Positions 1 to 9,140 of a DNA stretch of 64,000 bases are shown here, piece by piece. Location: positions 124,001-188,000 of the forward strand of contig JARGSG010000084.1 in assembly GCA_030374805.1 (NCBI GenBank). Reading direction: 5' to 3'. Made by a program: the position numbers and the translations under genes. A model generated the notes under the pieces. It was not told the DNA's origin and ran no database searches. It worked only from the letters and a program-made list of their open reading frames with translations. Position 1 is the first letter of the stretch. Each line of letters opens with the position of its first letter. Source of the DNA: Gracilaria gracilis. Taxonomy: Eukaryota; Rhodophyta; Florideophyceae; Gracilariales; Gracilariaceae.

Positions 1-239
1 CCTGTTACCCTTGTATCTGTATCGCGGTTCTGTCACATATCGACTGATTGTGTTTAAGAAGTTCGACCACAGTTTAGATATGCAGAGAAGGGGTTGATCC
101 TCATGTGCTTTTCATCAATCAATCGCGAGAACAAACTGCTTTGAACTAACCGATTGAGAACCGGGGCGCAGCCACCTTTCTTCCAAGCTTTGCTCTCGCA
201 TCTTGCTCCGGGGAAGTCCTCCATAGTTACACACTTACC
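1..239. promoter_or_regulatory. 5' flank of NUP54
   Basis: No gene is visible here. The stretch holds the presumed promoter and 5' untranslated leader of the downstream nucleoporin gene. Near the left edge there is a TACCCTTGTA element (around positions 6-15), a partial copy of the TACCNNNGGTA family seen elsewhere in the window. No TATA box is convincing. Confidence 0.35.
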
Positions 240-1499
240 ATGGCGTTCAACTTTGGCGGCCCCAGCCAGGCACAGTCTTCGTTCGGCTTTGGCGCCTCGA
301 GCCAGCCACAAGCTACCTTTGGCTTCGGCGCCTCAAGTCAAGCCCCTGGTTCGTTTGGATTCGGGGCTTCTCAACCGCAATCGCAATCATTGTTCGGATC
401 TACTCCGCAATCACAGTCACTGTTCGGTCAACCGCAGTCGCAATCTTTGTTTGGGCAGCCGCAATCGCAATCATTGTTCGGATCAACTCCGCAATCACAG
501 TCTCTGTTCGGTCAACCGCAGTCGCAATCTTTGTTTGGGCAGCCGCAATCACAATCCCTTTTTGCACAATCAAGCCAGTCGCTTTTTGGGCAGTCAAGCC
601 AATCGCTTTTCGGGCAATCACAGTCGAGTCTGTTTGGACAGCCTCAGTCGAGTGCTAGTTTGTTTGGGGCACAGAGTCAGTCCATATGGGGTCAATCGTC
701 GTCTGGGTTTGGTGGATCCTCAATGTTCGGTGCGTCGCAACCACAAATGGCACAGCAACAACAGCAGCAGCCCTTGCGTCTTCCTCGTAAATTGACCGAT
801 GTCATCGAAAAGCTCAACCCATTACATCCTGAATCCAAGTTTCACACCGCTCTGTACAACAGCGTAGCACCCGGCGATATTTCAAGATACACACGACCTG
901 GTAATATGGACGAAAAACTCTGGGATGAAGCTGTGGAAAGAAATCCCGATCCGTCGCGTCTCGTTCCCGTACAAGCGAATCTTTTTGACGATCTTATTCA
1001 ACGATCTAATATGCAAACAAAGCGAGTTGAGGAACATCTCCTCGTTCTCTCCAAAATTGAACAACTCATCAAGAACATCGATGGAGAAATGGATACAGAA
1101 ATATCCACCAAACTTGCGGCATACAGACGAAGACATCGCGAACTCGCGCGCAAGTTGTTGAGAATTGCCTCTAGTGTGGAATTGGAGGCTTCTAACATTG
1201 ACTCCAGTGGTGTGCTAACGCCGACGGAAAGCGAGCGAAAGAAGAGATTGGATACGATTGCGAGAGCGCTGGCAGCTCCTGCTGAATTCAAAGACAAACT
1301 GAGTGACTTGGTTGAGATTGCCGAATCCACTGTGTTGAATCGACAGACACAACCAACTGTTGAGATTCGAGATCCCAAAGCCGCAAACGCTATCAAACAG
1401 CTGTTGAACGATCAACTGCAAGGGATTCAACATCTCAGTCATGTCTGCGAACGTGCTGATAGAGACATTTCTATCATGACGACTGCGTTGGATCGATGA
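240..1499 (+). CDS. NUP54: FG-repeat nucleoporin NUP54 (Nup57-like)
   Basis: This is a channel nucleoporin of the Nup62-Nup58-Nup54 subcomplex in the central transport channel of the nuclear pore. The 419-residue product has an N-terminal half (about residues 1-180) full of FG dipeptides, mostly spaced by Gln/Ser (SQSLFGQ type), then a short poly-Gln stretch. Residues about 190-419 form the conserved alpha/beta plus coiled-coil region: a Tyr-x-x-Val-x-Pro segment, a Trp-containing helix and the Asn-Pro-Asp-Pro...Leu-Val-Pro-Val signature typical of Nup54/Nup57, followed by long helices. The ATG at 240 has a good context (ACCATGG) and the frame is uninterrupted. An 84-bp near-perfect tandem duplication sits in the FG region. 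The length is a little shorter than the human protein. Family assignment is firm; pore position is inferred from the family. Confidence 0.9.
   Translation: MAFNFGGPSQAQSSFGFGASSQPQATFGFGASSQAPGSFGFGASQPQSQSLFGSTPQSQSLFGQPQSQSLFGQPQSQSLFGSTPQSQSLFGQPQSQSLFGQPQSQSLFAQSSQSLFGQSSQSLFGQSQSSLFGQPQSSASLFGAQSQSIWGQSSSGFGGSSMFGASQPQMAQQQQQQPLRLPRKLTDVIEKLNPLHPESKFHTALYNSVAPGDISRYTRPGNMDEKLWDEAVERNPDPSRLVPVQANLFDDLIQRSNMQTKRVEEHLLVLSKIEQLIKNIDGEMDTEISTKLAAYRRRHRELARKLLRIASSVELEASNIDSSGVLTPTESERKKRLDTIARALAAPAEFKDKLSDLVEIAESTVLNRQTQPTVEIRDPKAANAIKQLLNDQLQGIQHLSHVCERADRDISIMTTALDR
381..548 (+). repeat. 84-bp tandem duplication in the NUP54 FG region
   Basis: The segment starting at 381 is repeated almost exactly starting at 465. 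One unit is 84 bp (28 codons) and keeps the reading frame, adding extra SLFG-type repeats. The copies differ at only a few positions, so the duplication looks recent or homogenised. Confidence 0.85.
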
Positions 1500-1726
1500 T
1501 GCATTTTCTTCCTTGCCCGAACAATGTTGTAATGATCGTCCGGCTGCAAGGCTTTTGGTTGGAAGAACGAGCTGTCTGCTCGACCGGCACACGAAGCCAC
1601 ATATGTGTTACTGGTTTCTTTCCCTTTTTTTTTGTTGACGCAGAATACTCGTTCAGCGGTAAGGGTTCAAGAGCAAACTAGTGTAGTTGATATTGAACAG
1701 ATTTGTGCAAGAGCCTTGGATGTGAG

Positions 1727-2683
1727 CTACTGATCTGCGTTTAACACGCTCTCAATATCGATGAGTTGGCCATTCTTTAAGACTTCAATAATGGCCGTAG
1801 CGTGCAATGAACCACATACAAGCGCCACGGAATCAACATTCAAGACAGGTGCACTGTCACGAACTGCCCACGTCATGTGCAGCTCTCTTGTGATGCAAAG
1901 GGCTTGAAAAGCCGCCGGTGCCCTACTCGCCAATCGAGACCGCCACCTATCGATCTGCTCATTCTCTTGAAGCATTTGTCGCCATGATGGTCGTAGGTGC
2001 ATGAACAATGGAGCCATTGTTGCATCCAGTAGAAGAATTAACTTTTCGAATGTGGTAGCTTCATTGGCCCACTGCTTTAACGTTCTGTCGATTCTTCGGT
2101 CGCCGAGAATTATGGAGTGTCGGGGGTTTTTCAGTTGCTGGCTCCAGGTTTGAACAGCCTTTCTCAGCTGTTCGGAGCTTCCTGAAGGGCCGGTAGGATT
2201 TAACGCTTTTTGTAGAGTGGCTACTTGTCGTCGCAGAATGATGTCTAATAGCGTTTGAAATGATAATGGGCGGTGTTTGTGGTGCGGCGTTTTGTCGGTG
2301 GCGCTGGTGAGCGGTAGATTTTGTTGTAATAAATCTGTTCTTGCGGCGCAAAGTTCCAGAACTAGGACCTTCGGTTCGGGATGTAGGTTTTGTAGAGTTA
2401 GTTGTAGATCCGGGGAGGATGGAGGGTCGGCGATGTGGATTATTGGGAGAATGTGGATGTAGCTAGGGCGTTCGTTGGGAACGTCGGCGACTAGAGTGTA
2501 ATGTGAGTTAGAGGCGTGCTGTACACTATACTTTGACGGAGCCGAGGTTCGACCACCACGGTTTCGAAAGGAGGCGACTGGGGGATGAGCGAAGCAACGA
2601 GGTGGTCGGTATTGGGACGAGGCGAGGGTGTGGAATCCCCCCAGAGACTGCCATGTCGTGAGGCCGTTGGTGATGAAAGCCAT
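1727..2683 (-). CDS. TraB/PrgY-domain protein
   Basis: The 318-residue product shows the layout of the TraB (PrgY/TRABD) family. A hydrophobic beta strand ending in a Leu-Glu-Leu-Cys motif lies at about residues 106-112, equivalent to the family's VVxELCxxR element. The diagnostic Leu-Gly-Asp-Arg-x-Ile-x-x-Thr-Leu motif is at about 193-202, and a C-terminal strand with a Gly-x-x-His-Ala element at about 290-296 corresponds to the family's GxxHxxG. The first 60 or so residues are Ser/Arg-rich and poorly acidic, consistent with an organellar presequence. TraB proteins are membrane-associated in eukaryotes (mitochondrial outer membrane or ER-mitochondria contacts in plants); the biochemical activity is not settled. 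The C-terminus lacks an obvious long transmembrane segment. It is convergent with NUP54, 227 bp apart. The ATG at 2683 is clear. Confidence 0.72.
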   Translation of the reverse strand: MAFITNGLTTWQSLGGFHTLASSQYRPPRCFAHPPVASFRNRGGRTSAPSKYSVQHASNSHYTLVADVPNERPSYIHILPIIHIADPPSSPDLQLTLQNLHPEPKVLVLELCAARTDLLQQNLPLTSATDKTPHHKHRPLSFQTLLDIILRRQVATLQKALNPTGPSGSSEQLRKAVQTWSQQLKNPRHSIILGDRRIDRTLKQWANEATTFEKLILLLDATMAPLFMHLRPSWRQMLQENEQIDRWRSRLASRAPAAFQALCITRELHMTWAVRDSAPVLNVDSVALVCGSLHATAIIEVLKNGQLIDIESVLNADQ

Positions 2684-5106
2684 GAGACTATGGCTACTAG
2701 TAGCAACGACGACGAAGACAGATACGCGAGAGTTTTGTTGTTGGGAAAAATGTACACCAGAGGTTGATTGTTTACACAGTTATGAAGATATGTGAATGTC
2801 CGTAAAAGAAAAAATATTGAATTCTACAAGAGCGAGCAAACGCCCGGGGCGTTTCGCACACTTGAGCCAGTTAAGAATGAGGGTTTGGGTTACAATGGGG
2901 CTCGCGGGGCGAAACAATGTGCGGAAAGTACCAAGGCAGACATGATGACAAACAAGCCAGCCTTCTCCGGATTTGCCATAGCCAACGGTGGGTGAGATAC
3001 GGCCCGAAGCTTGCCGCTACGAAGGCGACGAGAGGCACTCTTCGCACGCTTTGGCTTGTTGCAGATTGGCGGTCGGATACAGGCATGAATCGAAGATGTC
3101 ATCATGTTGGTGCAGCTGCGCTTGTTTGACGTGTGGAACGGGGATGAAGCGAGGCTTTGCTCTGACGAAATAAAGAGCGAGGAGGTTATGGTACGACGCG
3201 GTGGAAGGGGAGAGTGGTTCGCTTGTGGGGCGGGGGGTTAGAGGAAGTGCACGACAGCGTGCTTCATTATCAAAGCAGTGGCGGCCCCGTGTCAGGCGAT
3301 GATACAAATAGCCAGCTGGCGGAAGACGGAGCAAGCCAGCCAGATGGATAGCCGTCGTGTGCAGGGTGGCTCCGGGAAGGAGGATGTAAACTAGACTCAA
3401 CGGAAAGTCGACGAGTCGACGCTGTACGTCTTGTTCCAGGGTGTCCGCCACCGCGGCAAGGACATATGTACGCGCCCCTCAGACAGGTGTCTTTCTCGAA
3501 GATGCTCAATGATCGATGCGCAGACGTGCCGGTGATTCTTGTGCTCCGTGACACGGCACGAGATGCAATCATCGCATGTAGTTTGTCCGTCTCCGACTTG
3601 TCGCCGTGTGATTGGGACACACGACCGGATCATCACCAATGAACTCATGTATGGACGGCGATTTTTTCTCGCATCTCCGTTTGATTGGCGTTTCGAAACG
3701 CCATTGCATTCCGCGCCGTGCGCCTCTCTGCAAATTTTGCAGAGTGGAAACATGCGCCCATGCTGCGGGACAAGCGTCAAGTGTGCATTTTCGAACAGCG
3801 CGCGTGGGTGGAGTGTAAGCCATGCTCCTTACAGGGCGGGCGGAGAACTTCGCAGGTGCGGTTGGTGGCGGGACGCGGGCGCGCCACAAAATGGCGGCGC
3901 CAGCAAGGTGCGCGCCAACGTTTTGGTTTACGTGGCGGACGACGTTCATGTTGATGGAGCCTGCAACACATGGAGGCGTCTACGCCGTCTTCGAAAGCGC
4001 GCAGCAGACGCTCGAAGGACGACGGCAATTCGCGTTGTAAAACATATGCGGCTTTATCTGCTTCACAGCCTTTCGCGAATGATCACGAATCATTCGCAAT
4101 CAGATCACAGCCTTACATCATCATTCTTTCTCACAGGGGTGGCCTCAGAGGCCCGACACTACCTGTATCCTGCGGTACGTGTAAAGCCAAGAAAACGGAA
4201 AAACGAAACTTTCCTCGAAGACATTCTTCCCTATGGAAAGATTTACACGAAGACTTTCTAAAGCATGTTTTCGAAACTTTGAAAACTTCAAACACGTGTA
4301 AAAATACACTGCACTCGATATATGAATATCTCAAGACCAACAGCGGTCCTTTGTTCTCGTAAGCCACTTTCGTTGTCAGCATGAGCGCTTCGCTGAAAGC
4401 CCGATGTAACTTCAGTTATACTACACGTACACTTTCTATATTATCGTACACCTACACCTAGGGCACTGTCCTACCTTTGGGAATGATTCCTACTGGTCAG
4501 GATTCCTGCCACAGGAATCAGCTCTTTGCTTCAGAAGTAGTCCCTTTTTGAATTTACGAAGTGCTAACCCTAACCCAAGCAACCCATTTGCAGTTGTCTT
4601 ATATTCTCCACCTTACGCTCCTTCTCCGAAGAGAGCCTCCGTACCCAGTACAACCCTGTTGTCCACTCGCTTCCAAGTGTTGCTTTACCTCTCTCGCTAC
4701 GACTGTACTACATCTTTGATTTCGCCGCGCTTTGCTTCTGTCTCTACTACTCTTTTGCGGCACACTACTTTTGACTGTTTTCTGCAACTCTTTGTGACAC
4801 ACTGCCTTTGTCACAACTTCAACCCCTCCATCCTCCAAAGCAGCAAGCAAACGGAATCTACGCTTTCTACCACTCCGTCGTTTAGCGCAAAGTTTCTACA
4901 TGCTCGATTGAAGATTTCGCATGTAGAAAATTGCCACAGCTGTCAACTGCAGAGAGGAAATTGGTTTTCATAGCTGCGCTCTGCAAGCTACTGCAACATC
5001 GTCAATCTGATTTGGACTCAAGTTATCCCTCAATCGTTTTCCAGCAGTCTTTCTTTTGGTCGTAACCCGATACGTATTGTGCACGCTCTACACAGCTACG
5101 TACGTT
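2684..5106. other. Long gene-poor stretch before the hAT element
   Basis: About 2.4 kb without a gene I can name. Several short overlapping frames exist on both strands between 3000 and 4000, but none has a convincing ATG plus recognisable domain. A minus-strand frame (about 3017-3490) has natural-looking codon use and a hydrophobic stretch, and an adjacent minus-strand frame (3397-3780) has clustered Cys/His; together they could be remains of one gene broken by a frameshift. Positions 4174-4217 carry a repeat found inverted near 13.05 kb. Two telomere-like CTAACCC units occur near 4563. The rest shows nothing. Confidence 0.4.
4174..4217 (+). repeat. Dispersed repeat, copy A (inverted partner at 13027-13080)
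   Basis: The 30 bases at 4188-4217 are identical to the reverse complement of 13027-13056. A second block, GGTACGTGTA at 4174-4183, is matched by the reverse complement of 13071-13080. The spacer between blocks differs in length (4 bp here, 14 bp in the other copy). The two copies bracket the hAT, bL28 and polyubiquitin region. Confidence 0.8.
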
Positions 5107-7524
5107 ATGTCTGAGAACATTTCGGCTGTACATACGTCCACAAACCGTACCAGTACTCTTTCTAATTCTACTGGGACACAACGCACTAAGCCCAAGAAGT
5201 GGTGGGTGGATGAGCTTTTCGAACTACGTGGTTTTCCTGTTGACGACGAGCCAGGAGCCCCGACCAAGTTCTACACTACGTGCAAGGCGTGCTCATGGCA
5301 CAGCAAGGCTCAGATTGTGAACGCGTCCAGACTTGGCGAGCATGCCGTGAAGTGTAAGAACACCTCCTCCGACCTTCTGTATCGTCTGCTCCAGGATAAG
5401 CGTCTCGAAACTTATTACCGAAGCAATGTAAGCGCCGGTGGTTCTGAACTATTCGGGCATCCTCTTACGCCCGTTATATCTAAGAAAAGACGACATACGG
5501 CTACATCAAAGAAAACTAAGCGAAAGGTTCAGAAATGCGCTGCTCCGCCTTCCCGGAAACCGAAGCTGTTGTTATCGTCGAACACAAAGACCGAGTGCTC
5601 AGGAAGCGATATGAGTCTCGATTCTCGCGAGCGCCGATCGAAATTCAATGATCTTGTAACTCGTTTCTTTGTCAAACATATGCTGCCCTTCTCTTTGTTA
5701 AGTCAGAAGGAAGGCCGCGATGAATTCTATCAGATAATCAGGGTGGCCAATTCTGAGTTGAGCGAGCAACTTCCTGATCCACAGCGCATGGGATCCAAGA
5801 ATGTAAACATTTACTACGAGACTATGCACAATCGGGTGAAACAATCCATTGCTGCGTCTTTAAAAGAGTCCTATGGAACACTCATTTTTGATGGGTGGAC
5901 CGATATGAACAATGAAGGAGTCGTCAATGTGCTACTGTCATTTACCGGAGTGGAGAAGGTTCGGAAGACGTTCTTTTTGAAGTCGATCTTTACTGGATCT
6001 ATCACCTGTGATGCATCATTTTATTCTAAGATTGTGGAGGATTCTATGTTGGAGTTTGGCGAAATGCAACGCATCTGTGCGGTTGTCAGTGATAACACAA
6101 GCTCTTGTGTTAAAGCCAAGCAGAATCTTTTGCAAAGACACAACTTCATGTTGTCTTGTCAGGACCAGACCCACTTAGCAAACCTTTTGATGCAGGACAT
6201 GGGTAAGCTGGTGTGGATTAACGAGATTCTTGGGATGGTATCTAGTGTGATTGGGGACCTAAGGAACCATCCGAAGCTTTACCATCGCTTCAAGGAGCTG
6301 AAAACACGGTTCAATTTGCGGACTCCTAGAAACCGATCTTCACGCGAGCTAGACCAATATGGACGAGTTCGCCTGCCTCCTTCTGCCATTCTTCCGAGTA
6401 AGATGGCACAAACACGTTTCGCATCATCGGAGAGTATGATTGCGTCCTTCCTGAGATGCAAGGTAGTTCTACTCGAACTAATAGAGTGCTCTGACTTTCA
6501 TTCGAATTTGTATGGTAATCGGAACAGGGAGAAACGAGACCTTTTTAAAGCTACAATTCGAAATGAGGCCTTGTACGACAAGCTTTTGGACGTATACCAC
6601 ATATTTCGTCTTGTCCGCCAGTATTTAAGGATCTTCGATGACGAATCCTCTCTCTTATCAGAAGTTTATCCAGCAACAATGCAGCTTTTGGAGAAGCTCA
6701 AGCGGCTTCCTACTACTCCCTTCTACACGGCGCAAAGAAGGGAAGAGATAATTGCGGTCTTTGAACGACGAAAGAACGGGGAGGGACAAAAAGTCGCTTT
6801 GGTGACGCCGCTACATTATGTAGCATACATGTTGGATATCAGGAGTCTCGGCGAGAACTTGGGAGCGTTTCGTCCACATCTTGTGCAGCATGTGCTTTCA
6901 TTTGTACAGTCCGATGGCTATCCTGCTAGTGAAAAGGTCCCTAGTGAAGGGGGCGAAGATGTTGCCGTGGATCGTATCTGTCAGGAGTTTGTTTCGGTTC
7001 GTATGACGTGGCGCTCACAAATACAGGATCCTATCTCAAGGCATTCACTTCTGATGTACAGTCAAACACCTGTCTATTATTGGATTGAATATTCGAAGAC
7101 CTCCCTTCTTCGTGAGTTTGCTCTACGGATTTTGTGTTCGAGTCCGTCATCTTCAAGCGTTGAACGCAGTTTCAGCTTGCAGGGCAGAATAAGAACACCT
7201 TCTCGGAACCGACTACAGCAAGGAAAGGTGTCCAAACTTATATTTTGTGCGTTTAACCAATCCTTGTTTGATGCTCGAAAAAGGGTTGAGAAGAAACATG
7301 AGGAGATTGATTATACCAATTTGCGATTTGGTGCTGCGAAAGAAGCGATGAAGACAAACTTGACAGAAGCCGGGACGAATGGGCAGATGTATTCGCGCTT
7401 TCTCGATGACGAGAATATATCATGTGATATAGTTGATAATGGCGATTGTGAGCTGGAATTAGATGAGCTCGAGGATTGGGAAGCTGGCTTCATAGACACT
7501 TCCGAAGCTGTAGAGATGCTTTGA
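5107..7524 (+). CDS. hAT-superfamily transposase (BED finger, DUF659, hATC)
   Basis: An uninterrupted frame encodes an 805-residue transposase-like protein if started at the first ATG (5107); an upstream TTG in frame is not a credible start. Domains in order: a BED-type zinc finger (Cys59, Cys62, His79, Cys83), a basic Lys/Arg-rich linker likely to act as nuclear signal, a DUF659-type RNase H-like core, and a C-terminal hAT dimerisation domain. The expected catalytic acids are present: Asp262 in FDGWTD, Asp329 in VVSDN, and Glu686 in SSSSVERSFS. An acidic tail follows. hAT transposases cut and paste DNA and leave 8-bp target duplications. I could not find convincing terminal inverted repeats, and bL28 starts only 170 bp downstream, so this may be a mobile element with diverged ends or a domesticated gene. 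The intact catalytic triad argues against long decay. Confidence 0.85.
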   Translation: MSENISAVHTSTNRTSTLSNSTGTQRTKPKKWWVDELFELRGFPVDDEPGAPTKFYTTCKACSWHSKAQIVNASRLGEHAVKCKNTSSDLLYRLLQDKRLETYYRSNVSAGGSELFGHPLTPVISKKRRHTATSKKTKRKVQKCAAPPSRKPKLLLSSNTKTECSGSDMSLDSRERRSKFNDLVTRFFVKHMLPFSLLSQKEGRDEFYQIIRVANSELSEQLPDPQRMGSKNVNIYYETMHNRVKQSIAASLKESYGTLIFDGWTDMNNEGVVNVLLSFTGVEKVRKTFFLKSIFTGSITCDASFYSKIVEDSMLEFGEMQRICAVVSDNTSSCVKAKQNLLQRHNFMLSCQDQTHLANLLMQDMGKLVWINEILGMVSSVIGDLRNHPKLYHRFKELKTRFNLRTPRNRSSRELDQYGRVRLPPSAILPSKMAQTRFASSESMIASFLRCKVVLLELIECSDFHSNLYGNRNREKRDLFKATIRNEALYDKLLDVYHIFRLVRQYLRIFDDESSLLSEVYPATMQLLEKLKRLPTTPFYTAQRREEIIAVFERRKNGEGQKVALVTPLHYVAYMLDIRSLGENLGAFRPHLVQHVLSFVQSDGYPASEKVPSEGGEDVAVDRICQEFVSVRMTWRSQIQDPISRHSLLMYSQTPVYYWIEYSKTSLLREFALRILCSSPSSSSVERSFSLQGRIRTPSRNRLQQGKVSKLIFCAFNQSLFDARKRVEKKHEEIDYTNLRFGAAKEAMKTNLTEAGTNGQMYSRFLDDENISCDIVDNGDCELELDELEDWEAGFIDTSEAVEML

Positions 7525-7693
7525 TCTGGGTCTCTTGAGGAGAACGCAGCACGAGAATATGGTGACAAAGGTTTCACGTCGAGTTATAAAGGCGGAGAAT
7601 CGTCACAACTCAAAAGAACTTGTGGATCGAAGAGCTCAGAAGTTGCAACTGCTGTTGAACAGAACGTAACCGTGGACGAAGTTCTTCACCGAA

Positions 7694-8193
7694 ATGCCGC
7701 GCTTTAATCGTGCTTATACGGGCCTTTATGGAAATCGAATGATTCAGTTTGGAAACAAAGTGTCATTTGCTGAGAACAAACGGACGTGGAAACCGAATGT
7801 CCAGAAAGCTACCTTGTTCAGCGACACACTACAACGAAAACTGACATTTCGAGTGACTACGTATGCGATGCGATGTATTCGAAATGCTGGCGGAATAGAT
7901 GAGTACCTGATAAAGACGAAGGACACAAGTACGACAAAGCTATAGCCATCAAGAAACTGATTATCGCCGCATGCAAGGCTCGTTATGGAGTCGTTAATCC
8001 CCCAAGTGTGCAGAAGCGGAGCGAGTATTCCCGATCACGTCATAAACCCCGACAAACAGCTCACGATCATAACGATAATCATCATGGAAGTGCCATACCA
8101 TTACTAATGACATTGCAGCACTCGTTGGCTTTAGTAAAGCCAACGAGTGCTGCAATGTCTAGGTCTACCAGATTGAAAGAGTTGTTGGATTGA
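7694..8193 (+). pseudogene. Mitoribosomal bL28 gene with an internal frameshift
   Basis: The frame from ATG 7694 to stop 7945 encodes 83 residues that match the bL28 core: an Arg-x-Tyr-Thr-Gly start, Phe-Gly-Asn-x-Val-Ser-x-Ala-x-Asn near residues 19-28, a Trp-x-Pro-Asn-Val-Gln element, and a Gly-Gly-Ile-Asp-x-Tyr-Leu near the end. bL28 is an early-assembling large-subunit protein of mitochondrial and plastid ribosomes. The frame ends prematurely at 7943-7945, but a second frame beginning near 7927 continues the expected basic helix, with stop at 8193. The switch lies at an ACAC dinucleotide repeat (about 7923-7926), so a 2-bp gain by slippage would explain it. Either this copy is dead, the base calls are wrong, or the short form is used. 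The last part of the second frame runs into a 51-bp palindrome. An in-frame stop at 7667 fixes the upstream limit. Confidence 0.7.
8109..8159. repeat. 51-bp perfect palindrome
   Basis: Two 25-nt arms, beginning GACATTGCAG and ending CTGCAATGTC, are exact reverse complements around a single central G at 8134. The RNA would form a perfect hairpin. It lies in the 3' part of the frameshifted bL28 locus and has no sequence relation to the TACCNNNGGTA family. Confidence 0.95.
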
Positions 8194-9140
8194 GTTCCGC
8201 CAGGTTGTACTTGGTTGACTTTCTTCACCCCTACTGTGGATCCAGATATCTCGAAGAGAAAGTTTCTCGTATCTCTCTACCCACCGAATGCCAGTCTTCC
8301 ACAATCCAGATGTGAAGGCATAAATCACAAATGTCTCGGACACAATCGTACCAGCGGTGACGGATGAGTGAATTATTCACGAACGAAACGGGAACATCTG
8401 ATATTACAGCTTTGAGTGAGATGGGTTCTCATCGAGAACGGGTGTGGTATGCACTGCAAGGGAGATCGAGAAACTGAGCTGTTTACTGTTGTACAAGATC
8501 GTCGAACTCTACGTCACGCCTGCGCCGTCTTTTAGCGCCTTCCGCGGGACGTAGAGTCGCTACTTTATGCAGTAAACACAGTCCTTGTGCTCGTGTCTCT
8601 ACAGTTTAACAGTTATGAATATCATCAGAAAGTTGGCTGAGAGAATACTGGTTAACTCAAGTTATTCCAGAGCGATTCTCTGAACAGAAGCGTTCTGCAG
8701 TAAGTAGTACCTGAACAATTGCATTTGTAAACGAGAGAGAGAAAGAGAGAACTGTGTCCTGTTGTAGAGAATTCATGTGCAATTGTTCGAAACAAGAATT
8801 ACCCATGGACCATAGAGCTACCGGTAGAGCACTGAGACGGATAGTAGGATACCCAAATAAAGAGAGAGAGAGACGGATAGTGAAAACAACGATTGTGCTT
8901 TCGTAGTTTGAGAACCTGTGATATTCACAGTAATTCCTCGAACGTGCGTTCGAAAGTCTGACGCCATGTCTTGTTCAATCGCGTCTTTACCTTCAAGGCG
9001 GCGAATAGCGGAGATACAGAACACATCAACATAGTAGTATTCACAACATTAACTGTCGAAGAAGACATTCCCTTGCTTTACTCATTGTTGTAGACACTCG
9101 CCCGCTGCATACTCATACCTTAGACACCATGCAACGCTCT
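8194..9140. other. Non-coding stretch with GA-rich tracts
   Basis: No gene is visible. Short purine (GA)n tracts occur near 8735-8755 and 8860-8875. A 10-bp inverted repeat (ACTCTACGTC near 8507 and GACGTAGAGT near 8550) could form a modest stem. Confidence 0.5.

Noticed and set aside
3017-3780. Two overlapping minus-strand frames with protein-like codons and clustered Cys/His
   Set aside because: No ATG for one and no clear domain for either; kept only as possible remnants within the gap entry.
4560-4578. Telomere-like CTAACCCTAACCC
   Set aside because: Two units only; too short for an interstitial telomere tract.
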